The translations under genes and the position numbers were made by a program. From Aliarcobacter cryaerophilus (GTDB taxonomy: Bacteria; Campylobacterota; Campylobacteria; Campylobacterales; Arcobacteraceae), in assembly GCF_014352935.1 (NCBI RefSeq), contig NZ_CP060694.1, positions 1,364,001-1,428,000 on the forward strand: 64,000 bases of DNA, in the 5' to 3' direction. Positions within the stretch are counted from its first letter, which is position 1, and each line of letters begins with the position of its first letter. The notes below the pieces were generated by a model that worked only from the letters and a program-made list of their open reading frames with translations, searched no databases and had not been told where the DNA came from. Shown one piece after another: positions 36,426 through 45,467 of this stretch.

Positions 36426-39400
36426 ATGAATCAAGGGAAAACATTTAGATTATTTATAAGTTCTACATTTAGTGATTTCTCAGTTGAGAGACGACTACTA
36501 CAGGAATATGTATTTCCAGAAATTAAAAAATATTGCAATGAAAGTAATTTAAATTTTCAACCTATAGATTTGAGATGGGGAGTTTCAAACGAAGCTCAAC
36601 TTGATCAAAAAACTCTTGAACTTTGTTTAGAAGAAGTAAGAGAATCTAAAATAAATCCTCATCCAAACTTTTTAATTATGGCAGGAGATAGATATGGTTG
36701 GATACCTCTTCCATATCTAATTGAAAGATCAGAATATGAAGCAATTGTAACTAATATTGAAAAAGAAGAAGATAAAGAACTTTTAAATATTTGGTATAAA
36801 CTGGATGAAAATCAAATACCTGCTTCTTATATTTTATGTGAAAGAAAAAATGAATTTGTAGAGTACTTAAATTGGGAAAAAGTAGAAAATCAATTAAGAG
36901 ATATTTTACAAAGTTCTGTAAACAAAACTTCATTATCAAAAAATGATAAAGAAAAATATTTTATGAGTGCAACTGAACATGAAGTTATAGAAGGAATATT
37001 TAAATATTTAAATACTACACCTTTTCAGGAAAGTATTTTACAACAAAATAAGACTTTATTACAGATTGATTCAGAAAATGTATATGCCTACATAAGAAAT
37101 ATAAAATCAATAGATGAATCATATAAAAACAACTTTATAGATAAAGATTTAAAAAATGTAAATAAATTTAAAAAATGTATAAAAGAATCTATAGATAATA
37201 ACAATATTTTAGAAGTTGATATAGAGTTAGAAAATATTTCTAAAGATAATATGAATGGAAGCTTATTATATAGCTATGAAACCATTAAAAATGATCAAAA
37301 ATCAATTTTTGTTGAAATAATGATCAATAATTTAAAAAAATCAATAAATTTATATAAAAATTCAATTAAAAAATTTTCTGAAGATGAACTTGAAGTTTTT
37401 GAACAAAAAAGTTTTAAAGAATTAAAGATGAAAAACTTTTTAGGAAGAGAAGAATCTTTACAAACTATTGATAAATATATAAATGACAATAACAATGAAG
37501 CACTTGTAGTTTATGGTAAAAGTGGACTTGGAAAATCTTCACTTATGGCTAAAGCTATAGATAATGCACAAAATAAGTATTTAAATAAAAAAATTGTTTA
37601 TAGATTTGTTGGTTCAACTGTAAATCTTACAACAACTTCGGAAATATTAATTTCAATTTTAAAAGAACTTGGAATTACAGAAGAGATAAGAAAAATTAAA
37701 AATTCTAAAAATTTACAAGAAGAGAATGAAGAAATTAAGGAGTTCTACTATAGAGTTTATGATCACTTAAAATCTATTAAAGAAGATACTATTATTTTTA
37801 TAGATGCAATTGATCAGTTAATAAATGAAGATGAATTTCTTTGGCTTCCAAAAAAGTTACCAAATAATTTAAAAATTGTAATTTCAGCTTTAAAAGATGA
37901 CAATTATAAAGAAGATAGTAAATATTTAGAAGATATTAACAAAGTAACCAAAAATACTTATGAATTAAAAGCATTTGATTTAAATAATGCAAAAGAACTT
38001 GTTATAAATTTACTAGAAAAATACAATAGAAAAATATCACAAGAACAGATGAATTATGTGCTTGATATTTATAAAAATATAAACTCTCCTTTATATCTAG
38101 TTGTTGCTATTCAAGATTTAAAAGATTGGAAATCAACAGATAAAAATAAAACTTTAGCAAAAACACAAAAAGATGAGATTAAATGTTTTATAAATAATTT
38201 ATCAAATATTCATCATCATAATAAAGAGTTTGTAAAAAGAGTGTTTGCTTATATTTCATTAACTGGCGGATTAAGTGAGAATGAATTATTAGAGTTATTA
38301 TCAAGCGATAAAGAATTTTTAAATACAATAGCCCCTGAAACATTTCATACGAACACTACAAAAGAACTACCTATTGTAATTTGGTCAAGATTGCATACTC
38401 ATATCAAAGAATTTTTAAAACTGGAAAATGTAGATAACCAAAATGTTATGAAATTTTTTCATAGAGAGTTTGATAATATTTCGGAACTTACTAAAGATGA
38501 ATATGAACACTTAATTGAACTTCTACAAAACTTAATGTTTAAATATCAAAATGAAGATTTCTATTCAAATAGATGGGGGAAATTATATATAGAGGTACTC
38601 AAAAAATATTACATAAAGTATAACATTTATAAATTTAAATATGATTCAAATACAAAAAATTACAGTTACTGTAAAAAAATAGTAATGAATTTAAGTAATG
38701 AAAATTATATTATTAAATTATTGGAATTTCTTAATGATATTGGGATGAGATTTAATGAATTAAACAAAAGTATCACATCTTATTATTTTGAAAGTTTATA
38801 TTTTGTATCAAAACTTTTATACAATCAAAATTCTAATAAATGGGTAACAAAATTAATAACAAGTGTATTTACTTTATCAATATTTTTACGAAATAATTTT
38901 AAAACAAATGAATCAATAAAGTTACAATTTGAAATTATAGAAATTTTAAAAAATTTATATAAAAAAAATCCAACTAAATGGAATAATTTTTATATTACAT
39001 GTTTAACAAATCAAGCTGCTTTTTTGAGAAATACTGGTAATAAAATTGAATCAATAAAATTTAACAAAGAAGCTTTAAGTATTACAAAATGCCTATATGA
39101 AAGTGATACAGACATATGGTGTTATCACTATACAACTATATTAAATAATTTAGCTATGTCACTAAAAGATGTTGGTCATGTCAGTGAAGCTATAGAATTA
39201 GAGAGAGAAGCTTTATGCATAAGAAAACCTCTACATGAAAATGATCCAATTAGTTGGAATAAAGAGTATACAATTAGTTTATCAAATTTAGCAACTTCAT
39301 TAAAAAACAATGGTCAAGTTGAAGAAGCTATTGAATTGGAAATAGAAGCTTTAAGAATAAGAAAATCTATGTATATAAATGACCCAGATATATATGTTGA

Positions 39401-40214
39401 AAATTATATTTCTAGTTTAATTAATTTAGGAACTTCATTTTATAAATATAATAAAATTGAAGAAACTTTAGAATATTGTAAAGAAGCTTATGAAATTACT
39501 AAGCCACTCTATGAATCTAATCAAAATAAATGGTCTGATTTATTTACAAAAAGTTTATCAAGTTTTGGAACTTCATTAGAAAGCATTGGCAAAATTGATG
39601 AAGCTATTAAATTACAAAAAAAAGCTTTGGAAATAAGAAAATCATTATATGAAAATGATTCAAATATTTGGTCTAATGTTTATATTAAAAGTTTAATTTC
39701 CATATCACTCTCTTTAAAAAATTTTGGAGATATAATACAAGCTAAGATATTTCAAGAAGAAGCTTTATTTATAGTAGAACATTTGTATAAAAAAGATTCA
39801 AATATATGGATTGATAAATATTTACAATGTTTAATTAATTTATCTTCTTATTACAATCAGTTGGAAAAAACTACAGATTCTATAAATATGTTAAAAAAGG
39901 CTTTAAACATATTAAGACCTTTAAATAAAGAAAAATCAAATATTTTTGTCAAAGATTATTTGATAGTTTTGACTAATATAAGTAATTATTTATATAAAAT
40001 AGGTAAAGTTAATCAGGCTATACAATATTATAAGGAAGCAATAACAATAATTGAACCTTTATATTTTAAAAATTTTTTTGACTATAATAAGATATATATA
40101 AATATTTTAAATGGTTTAAGTTATTGCTATACAGATTTAAAAAAATATAAAGAAGCAAAATTATACAAAAGAAAATCAGCAAATATTATGAAAAATCTTG
40201 AAGATAAAGAATAA
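36426..40214 (+). CDS. DUF4062-STAND NTPase-TPR protein
   Basis: 1262 residues, a candidate immune sensor. DUF4062 domain at about 1-105 (FRLFISSTFSDFSVERRLLQ, PIDLRWGVS, IMAGDRYGWIPLP); a linker; a STAND/NACHT-type NTPase with Walker A YGKSGLGKSS near 363-373 and Walker B IIFIDAIDQL near 456; a helical middle; then about nine TPR-like repeats of roughly 48 residues from about 835 to 1250 (LSNLATSLKNNGQVEEAIEL, LNNLAMSLKDVGHVSEAIEL). The same domain order occurs in eukaryotic NPHP3/TEP1/NWD1-like proteins and in bacterial defence NTPases. AAGGG precedes the ATG. Nucleotide-dependent activation is inferred. Confidence 0.88.
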   Translation: MNQGKTFRLFISSTFSDFSVERRLLQEYVFPEIKKYCNESNLNFQPIDLRWGVSNEAQLDQKTLELCLEEVRESKINPHPNFLIMAGDRYGWIPLPYLIERSEYEAIVTNIEKEEDKELLNIWYKLDENQIPASYILCERKNEFVEYLNWEKVENQLRDILQSSVNKTSLSKNDKEKYFMSATEHEVIEGIFKYLNTTPFQESILQQNKTLLQIDSENVYAYIRNIKSIDESYKNNFIDKDLKNVNKFKKCIKESIDNNNILEVDIELENISKDNMNGSLLYSYETIKNDQKSIFVEIMINNLKKSINLYKNSIKKFSEDELEVFEQKSFKELKMKNFLGREESLQTIDKYINDNNNEALVVYGKSGLGKSSLMAKAIDNAQNKYLNKKIVYRFVGSTVNLTTTSEILISILKELGITEEIRKIKNSKNLQEENEEIKEFYYRVYDHLKSIKEDTIIFIDAIDQLINEDEFLWLPKKLPNNLKIVISALKDDNYKEDSKYLEDINKVTKNTYELKAFDLNNAKELVINLLEKYNRKISQEQMNYVLDIYKNINSPLYLVVAIQDLKDWKSTDKNKTLAKTQKDEIKCFINNLSNIHHHNKEFVKRVFAYISLTGGLSENELLELLSSDKEFLNTIAPETFHTNTTKELPIVIWSRLHTHIKEFLKLENVDNQNVMKFFHREFDNISELTKDEYEHLIELLQNLMFKYQNEDFYSNRWGKLYIEVLKKYYIKYNIYKFKYDSNTKNYSYCKKIVMNLSNENYIIKLLEFLNDIGMRFNELNKSITSYYFESLYFVSKLLYNQNSNKWVTKLITSVFTLSIFLRNNFKTNESIKLQFEIIEILKNLYKKNPTKWNNFYITCLTNQAAFLRNTGNKIESIKFNKEALSITKCLYESDTDIWCYHYTTILNNLAMSLKDVGHVSEAIELEREALCIRKPLHENDPISWNKEYTISLSNLATSLKNNGQVEEAIELEIEALRIRKSMYINDPDIYVENYISSLINLGTSFYKYNKIEETLEYCKEAYEITKPLYESNQNKWSDLFTKSLSSFGTSLESIGKIDEAIKLQKKALEIRKSLYENDSNIWSNVYIKSLISISLSLKNFGDIIQAKIFQEEALFIVEHLYKKDSNIWIDKYLQCLINLSSYYNQLEKTTDSINMLKKALNILRPLNKEKSNIFVKDYLIVLTNISNYLYKIGKVNQAIQYYKEAITIIEPLYFKNFFDYNKIYINILNGLSYCYTDLKKYKEAKLYKRKSANIMKNLEDKE

Positions 40215-40229
40215 TATTAATAATCACGA

Positions 40230-40260
40230 AACAATAAATAATGGTTTATTACTTATTGTT
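40230..40260. terminator. Convergent terminator-like hairpin
   Basis: AACAATAAATAAT and ATTACTTATTGTT pair over 13 positions with one mismatch around a five-base loop. It lies 16 bases after the STAND gene stop on the plus strand, and on the minus strand seven bases after the end of the -1-frame extension (40267) rather than at the annotated 0-frame stop (40545), which supports the longer product being the real one. Confidence 0.6.
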
Positions 40261-40266
40261 CGATAG

Positions 40267-40551
40267 TTAAATATATGCTTGTACTCTTGATAAGATAATC
40301 TTATTTTTTAATTTATTTTTTACTTTTCCTAAAAAAGAATATTTTATATTATTTTCTTCATCAAAAATCTTTTCTATTTCATACTCTGATAAGAAATCTT
40401 CTAAAATCTCTATTTCAAAATCAGATTCTAATTTTTTACTGAACTTATGAACTCTAATTATTGAACCTGCTCTAGCTTTATTTAAGGATTTAAAAGGAAT
40501 AAATTTTGCTTCAGATAAAGTTAAAGATTTCGATTCAAATATTTCTATAGC
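40267..40551 (-). CDS. -1-frame C-terminal extension of the DUF4062-TPR protein
   Basis: An open frame of 94 codons that begins exactly at the A_AAA_AAG heptamer and ends 7 bases before a hairpin. It contains no ATG, GTG or TTG, so it cannot be translated on its own by a normal start. Composition is protein-like (for example AKFIPFKSLNKARAGSIIRV, then EDFLSEYEIEKIFDEE). Read through a -1 shift it makes a fusion of about 728 residues with the upstream 635-residue protein. The alternatives are a sequencing error in the A6 run or a true frameshift mutation. Confidence 0.6.
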   Translation of the reverse strand, partial: AIEIFESKSLTLSEAKFIPFKSLNKARAGSIIRVHKFSKKLESDFEIEILEDFLSEYEIEKIFDEENNIKYSFLGKVKNKLKNKIILSRVQAYI

Positions 40552-42452
40552 TTTTTTATATTTTTTATATTTATTTTATATTCATCAATTTTATGGTTTA
40601 TAGATTTTAGAGTTAAATTAAATTGATTCTCATAATTTTTTTCTTTGCTTAATTTATCACTCAAAAATCTTTCTTCTTCATCCAAAAATGAATTATTAAT
40701 TTCTTGTATCTCTAAATTTTTATTTTTAAATATTTTCTTGACTTGTCTTGAAAAGTAATAAATAGCAGAAGTTGTAAGTATACTTGAAATAAAAGTAAAT
40801 ATAAATAAATTATAATTATTTTTATAAAATAATATTGATAAAAGTACGAGTGTACCCAGTACAAAAAACATATTATTTCTCTTAGTTATTGAAATAAAAG
40901 TATCATTTTTAGCTTTTTTATCAATAATTTCAATCTTATTAATTTTATCTTTTTCTAATTTATATATAGATTCATCAAAAGAAATTTTTAGCTTTTTATA
41001 TTTTTCATTTAATTCATTTTCTAAAAATATTTTTTCAGATTCAAACTTATCTATACTATCATTTGATAATATTTTTAAATTATTACTAATGATTTTATAT
41101 TGACTAAGTATCCCTCTTCTAGCATTTTGCCATAATTCTGTAATTGAATTTTGAGAAATATTAAAATTATATATTGGCATATTGAATATCTCTCTAATAT
41201 TATTTGTATTATATAAAATAGCATCTGTAGTTTTATATAATTTAGCTTTCATTTCTTTAAAATACTCATCAATTTCATTTTTATATGGAATGAAAAAAGG
41301 ATCTGAATTTATTTGTTCCAAAAAATCCATTTTTATTTTTAAACATTCATCTATTGCCTGTTTAGCCTCTACATTTTCATTAAAAGAAAATAAAAATTTT
41401 GCTTTTTCATAATATACTTTAGCAAAATTTTTTGTCAATTCCTCAGCAAGTTTTATATATTTCTCACCTTCATGTTTTTTGTCAGAAAATATAGAAGCTT
41501 GAACAATAAGTAAATAACAATGAGAAGCTCTAAAAATATTATTATTTTTTTCAGCAATTTTAGCAGCTCTTAAAAGATATTCTTCTATTTCAAAAAATAA
41601 ACTTTTTTTAGCACTTGTAATATATAATTTAGCTAACCAATAATTTGTTTCAAAATCCAATGGTTTGAGATCTAATGCTTTTTTTAAGTGTTTTATTGCA
41701 GTAGAATAATCTCTAATGTCTATTGCATATTGAGCTTCTTGTTTTTGTTCGATTGCAGCTAATTTATTGGGAATTTTTAATAATTCAAAACCTTCAATTT
41801 TATCATTATTATCAATAATTAAATTAATTTCTTCATCTTCTTGATATTGGTTATCTAATAAAATACTATCACTATCTTCTAATAAGAATTCATCATCAAC
41901 ATTATTTTCAATAATTTCTAAATCTACTGTATTTAAATTTAAATCTTTGTTATTAATTAAATTTAATTCATATAGAGAGGTTAATAAATCAACAGAAATT
42001 TTTTCTGCTATATCTTTTACATTATCTGTATCTTCAAATTTTTTAATTCTATGGTTTCTTTCAAGTTCTCTTTGCCAATTTGACATATTGATATCATCTG
42101 AATATTCAATAATACTTTTATAACTTTTTCCAATACAAAAAACTAAAACTCTAGTATTCGAGTTATCTTTTATAGCTTCTTTGTATTCTAAATGTGTATA
42201 AGATAATTCTTCCCCATCAGGTATAGTTCCATATGATTCACCAACTAATAGTATCATAACCTCTGATTTTTTTGCATAAAAAAGTGATTCAGCCAAAGGA
42301 GATCTTGTCGATGCTTCATTGTTATTTAAATCAATAGCTTTCATAAATTTGTATTGATTTATTTTTTCTCTTAATATTCCACGTAACTCTTTAAATTCTT
42401 CAAATCTTGAAGCTAAAAATATTTCATAATGACTATTTTGTGTTTCTAACAA
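40545..42452 (-). CDS. DUF4062-TPR membrane protein (0-frame product)
   Basis: 635 residues. DUF4062-like domain at about 1-150 (YEIFLASRFEEFKELRGIL, VMILLVGESYGTIPDGEE, LEYKEAI); an acidic linker; TPR-like helices from about 240 to 357 (IDIRDYSTAIKHLKKALDL); a long coiled coil; two membrane helices near 524-565 (FFVLGTLVLLSILFY, FISSILTTSAIYYF) and a further coiled coil. The start is TTG 42452, with AGGA eight bases upstream. The gene lies 18 bases after the RyR gene. The 0-frame stop is four bases after a slippery heptamer, see the extension entry. Confidence 0.8.
   Translation of the reverse strand: MLETQNSHYEIFLASRFEEFKELRGILREKINQYKFMKAIDLNNNEASTRSPLAESLFYAKKSEVMILLVGESYGTIPDGEELSYTHLEYKEAIKDNSNTRVLVFCIGKSYKSIIEYSDDINMSNWQRELERNHRIKKFEDTDNVKDIAEKISVDLLTSLYELNLINNKDLNLNTVDLEIIENNVDDEFLLEDSDSILLDNQYQEDEEINLIIDNNDKIEGFELLKIPNKLAAIEQKQEAQYAIDIRDYSTAIKHLKKALDLKPLDFETNYWLAKLYITSAKKSLFFEIEEYLLRAAKIAEKNNNIFRASHCYLLIVQASIFSDKKHEGEKYIKLAEELTKNFAKVYYEKAKFLFSFNENVEAKQAIDECLKIKMDFLEQINSDPFFIPYKNEIDEYFKEMKAKLYKTTDAILYNTNNIREIFNMPIYNFNISQNSITELWQNARRGILSQYKIISNNLKILSNDSIDKFESEKIFLENELNEKYKKLKISFDESIYKLEKDKINKIEIIDKKAKNDTFISITKRNNMFFVLGTLVLLSILFYKNNYNLFIFTFISSILTTSAIYYFSRQVKKIFKNKNLEIQEINNSFLDEEERFLSDKLSKEKNYENQFNLTLKSINHKIDEYKINIKNIKKL
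40551..40557 (-). promoter_or_regulatory. A_AAA_AAG slippery heptamer
   Basis: Read on the minus strand, in frame with the DUF4062-TPR gene, the codons are ATA-AAA-AAG-CTA-TAG. This is the same heptamer as in E. coli dnaX. A -1 shift leads directly into the 94-codon extension. I see no strong stem-loop after it and no Shine-Dalgarno-like booster before it, though the region is very AT-rich. Confidence 0.55.
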
Positions 42453-42470
42453 TTTAATTTTCCTAAGTTA

Positions 42471-44057
42471 TTATTTAAATTTTATTAATTTTTTTACTAT
42501 GCAGCTAGATAATAATATAATAAATGTTTTTAACCATTCATATTTAGTTATCTTTTTTACTTTCTTTTTATTATACTTATAGTCAATAATCATATCAATA
42601 TTTTTAACCATAGCTCTATCTTTTGCTTTATTGCTTTCATCTAAATTATCATATGGTACAAGACAGTGATGTAATTTTATTTTTGGATTTCTTTTTTTAG
42701 CATATTTCCATCCATTTAAATAATGAAAAGCACTCCATCTATTATGTTCACATCTAGCTAATTTTTCTATAGATAAATCACTATTATCAATCTTTAAATA
42801 TTTTTGTTTTATTTTTATATGATCAGCAGAAGCTCTATTAGACTCTTTTTCAAAATAGCTTCTTTCTTCCCAAGGTTTTTGCTTACTTGGTGATGCGTTT
42901 TCATTATATATATTATTTGTTGCTTTTGCTCTAATATCTCTTATTTCATCTATTAAATACTCTTTTGTACAAATATCTCTTGTTAGTCCAAAAGTAAAGA
43001 AATTTTCAAATGAATTTTGATTTGTTTTTATACAATTACTAATATTATATTCATTAAAAATTGCCAATATAATATTTGTTTTTAATTCTTTTTTTTCTAT
43101 TTCTTTAAGATAAGTAATATTTGAAAGATTTGCTGCAATTTCAAGATTAGTTTCTTCATTTTCATAACAAACAAATATATTTGTTAAATTCATATCATAC
43201 CAAAAATCTTTCATATATGATAATTTTGAATCGATATCAAATTTTATATATTTAATTTCTATATTCGAAATGCTATTTATCTCTGTATAATTTAATTCTA
43301 CTTTTTGTTGAAATTTTTTTGGATTTTTATCTAGACAATATATGGTTAATTTATTTTCGTTTGGTAATTGTCCCATTATACAAGCTTGAAATATTACTTC
43401 ATGTGCTAGATTAGTATTTCCTAAAATAACAATTGAGTAATCTTCATTAGATGAAATTATTTTATCATTTTCTCCATCAATATCATATTTTTTAAATAGT
43501 TCTCTTGAAGCATCTTCATAATATGAAAAAATTTTAATATTTTTACCTTCAAGTAATCCATTATCCTTATGAAAATATCTTAAGTTTCTATTTTCAATCT
43601 GTACATGAATATTTACATTTTTGTTTATAGCTAGTATATGGCTTACTATTTCTATATTATCAAGATCTTTACCTGATGAAACTATTATATGTTTTTTCTT
43701 TTCTAAATTTAATTTTATTAATGTTTCATGATTTTTTGGATTAGCAATTAATACACTTACATTATTTGCTTTCATATATTCACTAATATACAAATTTTCT
43801 TTATTTTGTTCTACTATTATTATTTTACTATTTAACTCTAGTTCACTATCAATATAAGTACGATTTTTATCACAAAGCCCTATTACAATAATTACATTTG
43901 AACTAAAATATTTATTATAAATAAAAAATTTAATTGAATTCCACCAATGAAATAATTTAAAACCACCATATATGATTACTAATAAAGAAATACCTGTAGC
44001 TATAGCATCAATTACTTTCCAAAATTCACTATTAACAATTTCAATTAAATAGTACAT
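42471..44057 (-). CDS. Membrane-anchored TrkA-N/RyR-domain protein
   Basis: 528 residues. N-terminal membrane helix at about 18-42; two Rossmann-like TrkA-N (RCK-type) units at about 54-175 (SSNVIIVIGLCDKNRTYIDS) and 208-330 (YSIVILGNTNLAHEVIFQAC); a C-terminal RyR-type domain at about 432-490 (LARCEHNRWSAFHYLNGWKY, with HCLVPYDNL) and a hydrophobic tail near the end. RyR domains in bacteria are proposed to bind nucleotide-derived signals in conflict systems. There is no channel domain attached. AAGGA stands about ten bases before the ATG. Likely one transcript with the DUF4062-TPR gene. Confidence 0.82.
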   Translation of the reverse strand: MYYLIEIVNSEFWKVIDAIATGISLLVIIYGGFKLFHWWNSIKFFIYNKYFSSNVIIVIGLCDKNRTYIDSELELNSKIIIVEQNKENLYISEYMKANNVSVLIANPKNHETLIKLNLEKKKHIIVSSGKDLDNIEIVSHILAINKNVNIHVQIENRNLRYFHKDNGLLEGKNIKIFSYYEDASRELFKKYDIDGENDKIISSNEDYSIVILGNTNLAHEVIFQACIMGQLPNENKLTIYCLDKNPKKFQQKVELNYTEINSISNIEIKYIKFDIDSKLSYMKDFWYDMNLTNIFVCYENEETNLEIAANLSNITYLKEIEKKELKTNIILAIFNEYNISNCIKTNQNSFENFFTFGLTRDICTKEYLIDEIRDIRAKATNNIYNENASPSKQKPWEERSYFEKESNRASADHIKIKQKYLKIDNSDLSIEKLARCEHNRWSAFHYLNGWKYAKKRNPKIKLHHCLVPYDNLDESNKAKDRAMVKNIDMIIDYKYNKKKVKKITKYEWLKTFIILLSSCIVKKLIKFK

Positions 44058-44370
44058 TTATTAATATTCCTTAATATAAAAATCATTACAAAATTTATTT
44101 ATTCTATAAAATTAAAATTTATGAAATCAATTTAAAAAACAGTGTTTATAATAAAATGATAAGTATCCATAATACTTTTTAAATAATATCGGAATATTAT
44201 ATCTAACATATACAAATTTTAATAAATAAACAGAACATAAAATTTTTAATTTTATTTATTTTTAAATAAATGTTACCACATGAAATAATTGATTCATTAT
44301 CTATATAAAAATAATAACTAGAAAAAATAGATAAAATTTATTTAATCCATTAAAATAACAATTTATATAG

Positions 44371-44472
44371 AATGGATATTGTGTTAATAATGATTTATTA
44401 AGAAATAGTTAAACTCCAATTCCTAATTGGCATTGTAATGGATATGGTGTTAATAATGATTTATTAAGGAAT
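44371..44472 (+). repeat. Two 36-base direct repeats spaced 30 bases apart
   Basis: Copy 1 at 44371-44406 and copy 2 at 44437-44472 differ at two of 36 positions. Each contains TTAATAA-TGAT-TTATTAA, a perfect stem-loop; the 30-base spacer holds CCAATT-CCT-AATTGG. The geometry equals a one-spacer CRISPR, but in one reading frame both copies read NGY(C/G)VNNDLLRN, with one change silent, which also fits a duplicated fragment of a lost gene. No cas gene is near. Confidence 0.55.
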
Positions 44473-44659
44473 GAGATAAAAAATATTATCTAATATTTGA
44501 TAATTTATTATAATATTCAAAAGCTCGGAAAATGCCAAATAATTGAATCTACGTGACCAAAATACTAGTTTTTTAGTTTTTGTTACTCGTTTTGTTCTTT
44601 AAATATGTTAATAGTTTTAAAGCTCTACAATACAATACTTTTAAGAATTTATTCGCAGT

Positions 44660-44674
44660 CGCACATCTCCACCA
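44660..44674 (+). repeat. Island attachment repeat, right copy
   Basis: Exact copy of the last 15 bases of tmRNA (31721-31735), including the CCA. Upstream of it the sequence no longer forms a tmRNA, so this is the displaced 3' fragment that marks the island's far end. Ordinary chromosomal genes resume 35 bases later. Confidence 0.8.
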
Positions 44675-44708
44675 ATTCTATAGTTTCATATCATATAATA
44701 TTAAAAAA

Positions 44709-45467
44709 CTAAATTTCTCCTCTTAAATACGAATATAAAAGACCTAAATACTCATGAAATGCTAACTCAACTTTTTTTATATTTGTTCCACTAAAATATG
44801 ATGATGGATATGTACTTGTAAAGTATTTATGATTTGTTGGACTTTCTATAATATCTAAACCCTCTTTTTTAAATAACATTGATGCTCTTTTCATATGGCT
44901 TGCAGTTGTTACAAGAATTAGTTTTTTTCCATCTACTATTTTTTTACTCTCTATTGCCTCTTCTTTTGTATCTTTTGGAGTATCAAGAGTAATAATATCC
45001 GCTTCACTAACACCTAAAGATATAGCCAATCTTTTTTGCATTTGAGCATGAGAGTTTGGGTCATCAAAACTATATCCACTAACTATAAGTTTTATATTTG
45101 ATTCATTATTTTTTAAATTTTTATAATGTCTTATACCTTCTATTAATCTATTTATAGCTGTAGTATTTAACTCAGATGTAATAGCAAAATTTTCATTTGT
45201 TTTATGACCATTTCCCAAAACTAAAATATACTCTATATCTTTTGGTGTATCTTTTAAAGATTGATGAGCATTTTCAAGTGGAGATATTATCATATTTGAT
45301 ATAGTTTGATTTGATATTAATGCAAACCACAAAAAACTCAAAAATAAAAATATTTTTGCTTTTTTATAAGAGTTTTTTAGTAAAAAAACTAAAGCCAAAA
45401 GCAATAAGAAAAGTCCTATTGGTACAGGCATTAAAAAAGCTGCGATAATTTTTTTTAACACAAACAT
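44709..45467 (-). CDS. YdcF/SanA-like DUF218 membrane protein
   Basis: 252 residues. Two N-terminal hydrophobic segments, then a DUF218 domain: DIEYILVLGNGHKTNENFAI, INRLIEGIRHY, KLIVSGYSFDDPNSHAQM, and LILVTTASHMKRASMLFKKE. This family (E. coli ElyC/YdcF type) is linked to envelope polysaccharide metabolism, but substrate and reaction are unknown. AGGAG stands just before its ATG. It follows the MEMO-like gene directly, one base apart. Confidence 0.88.
   Translation of the reverse strand: MFVLKKIIAAFLMPVPIGLFLLLLALVFLLKNSYKKAKIFLFLSFLWFALISNQTISNMIISPLENAHQSLKDTPKDIEYILVLGNGHKTNENFAITSELNTTAINRLIEGIRHYKNLKNNESNIKLIVSGYSFDDPNSHAQMQKRLAISLGVSEADIITLDTPKDTKEEAIESKKIVDGKKLILVTTASHMKRASMLFKKEGLDIIESPTNHKYFTSTYPSSYFSGTNIKKVELAFHEYLGLLYSYLRGEI

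Larger units (their letters stand above)
31736..44674. mobile_element. Genomic island inserted at the tmRNA 3' end
   Basis: About 12.9 kb bounded by the 15-base tmRNA repeat. The match may extend further: allowing four mismatches, TTCG four bases upstream of the core is shared too (TTCGatccCGCAC against TTCGcagtCGCAC). Genes inside are even more AT-rich than the flanks and none is a housekeeping gene; genes outside are. No integrase, transposase or relaxase is present, so the island is either a decayed element, has lost its integrase, or is mobilised from elsewhere. Contents: CARF nuclease, envelope proteins, WYL regulator, and three large conflict-type proteins. Confidence 0.75.
44058..44708. 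other. Gene-free stretch at the right end of the island
   Basis: About 650 bases with no supportable gene. It holds the two 36-base repeats (44371-44472), the right attachment repeat (44660-44674) and otherwise very AT-rich sequence with many short stops in all frames. Decayed coding remnants are possible, see the repeat entry. Confidence 0.6.

Noticed and set aside
40545-42452. Simple pseudogene due to frameshift
   Set aside because: Possible, but the exact dnaX-type heptamer and the terminator after the -1 frame make a programmed shift worth testing first.
44371-44472. CRISPR array call
   Set aside because: Only two repeats, no cas genes, and the repeats read as similar peptides in one frame; kept as a repeat entry rather than CRISPR.
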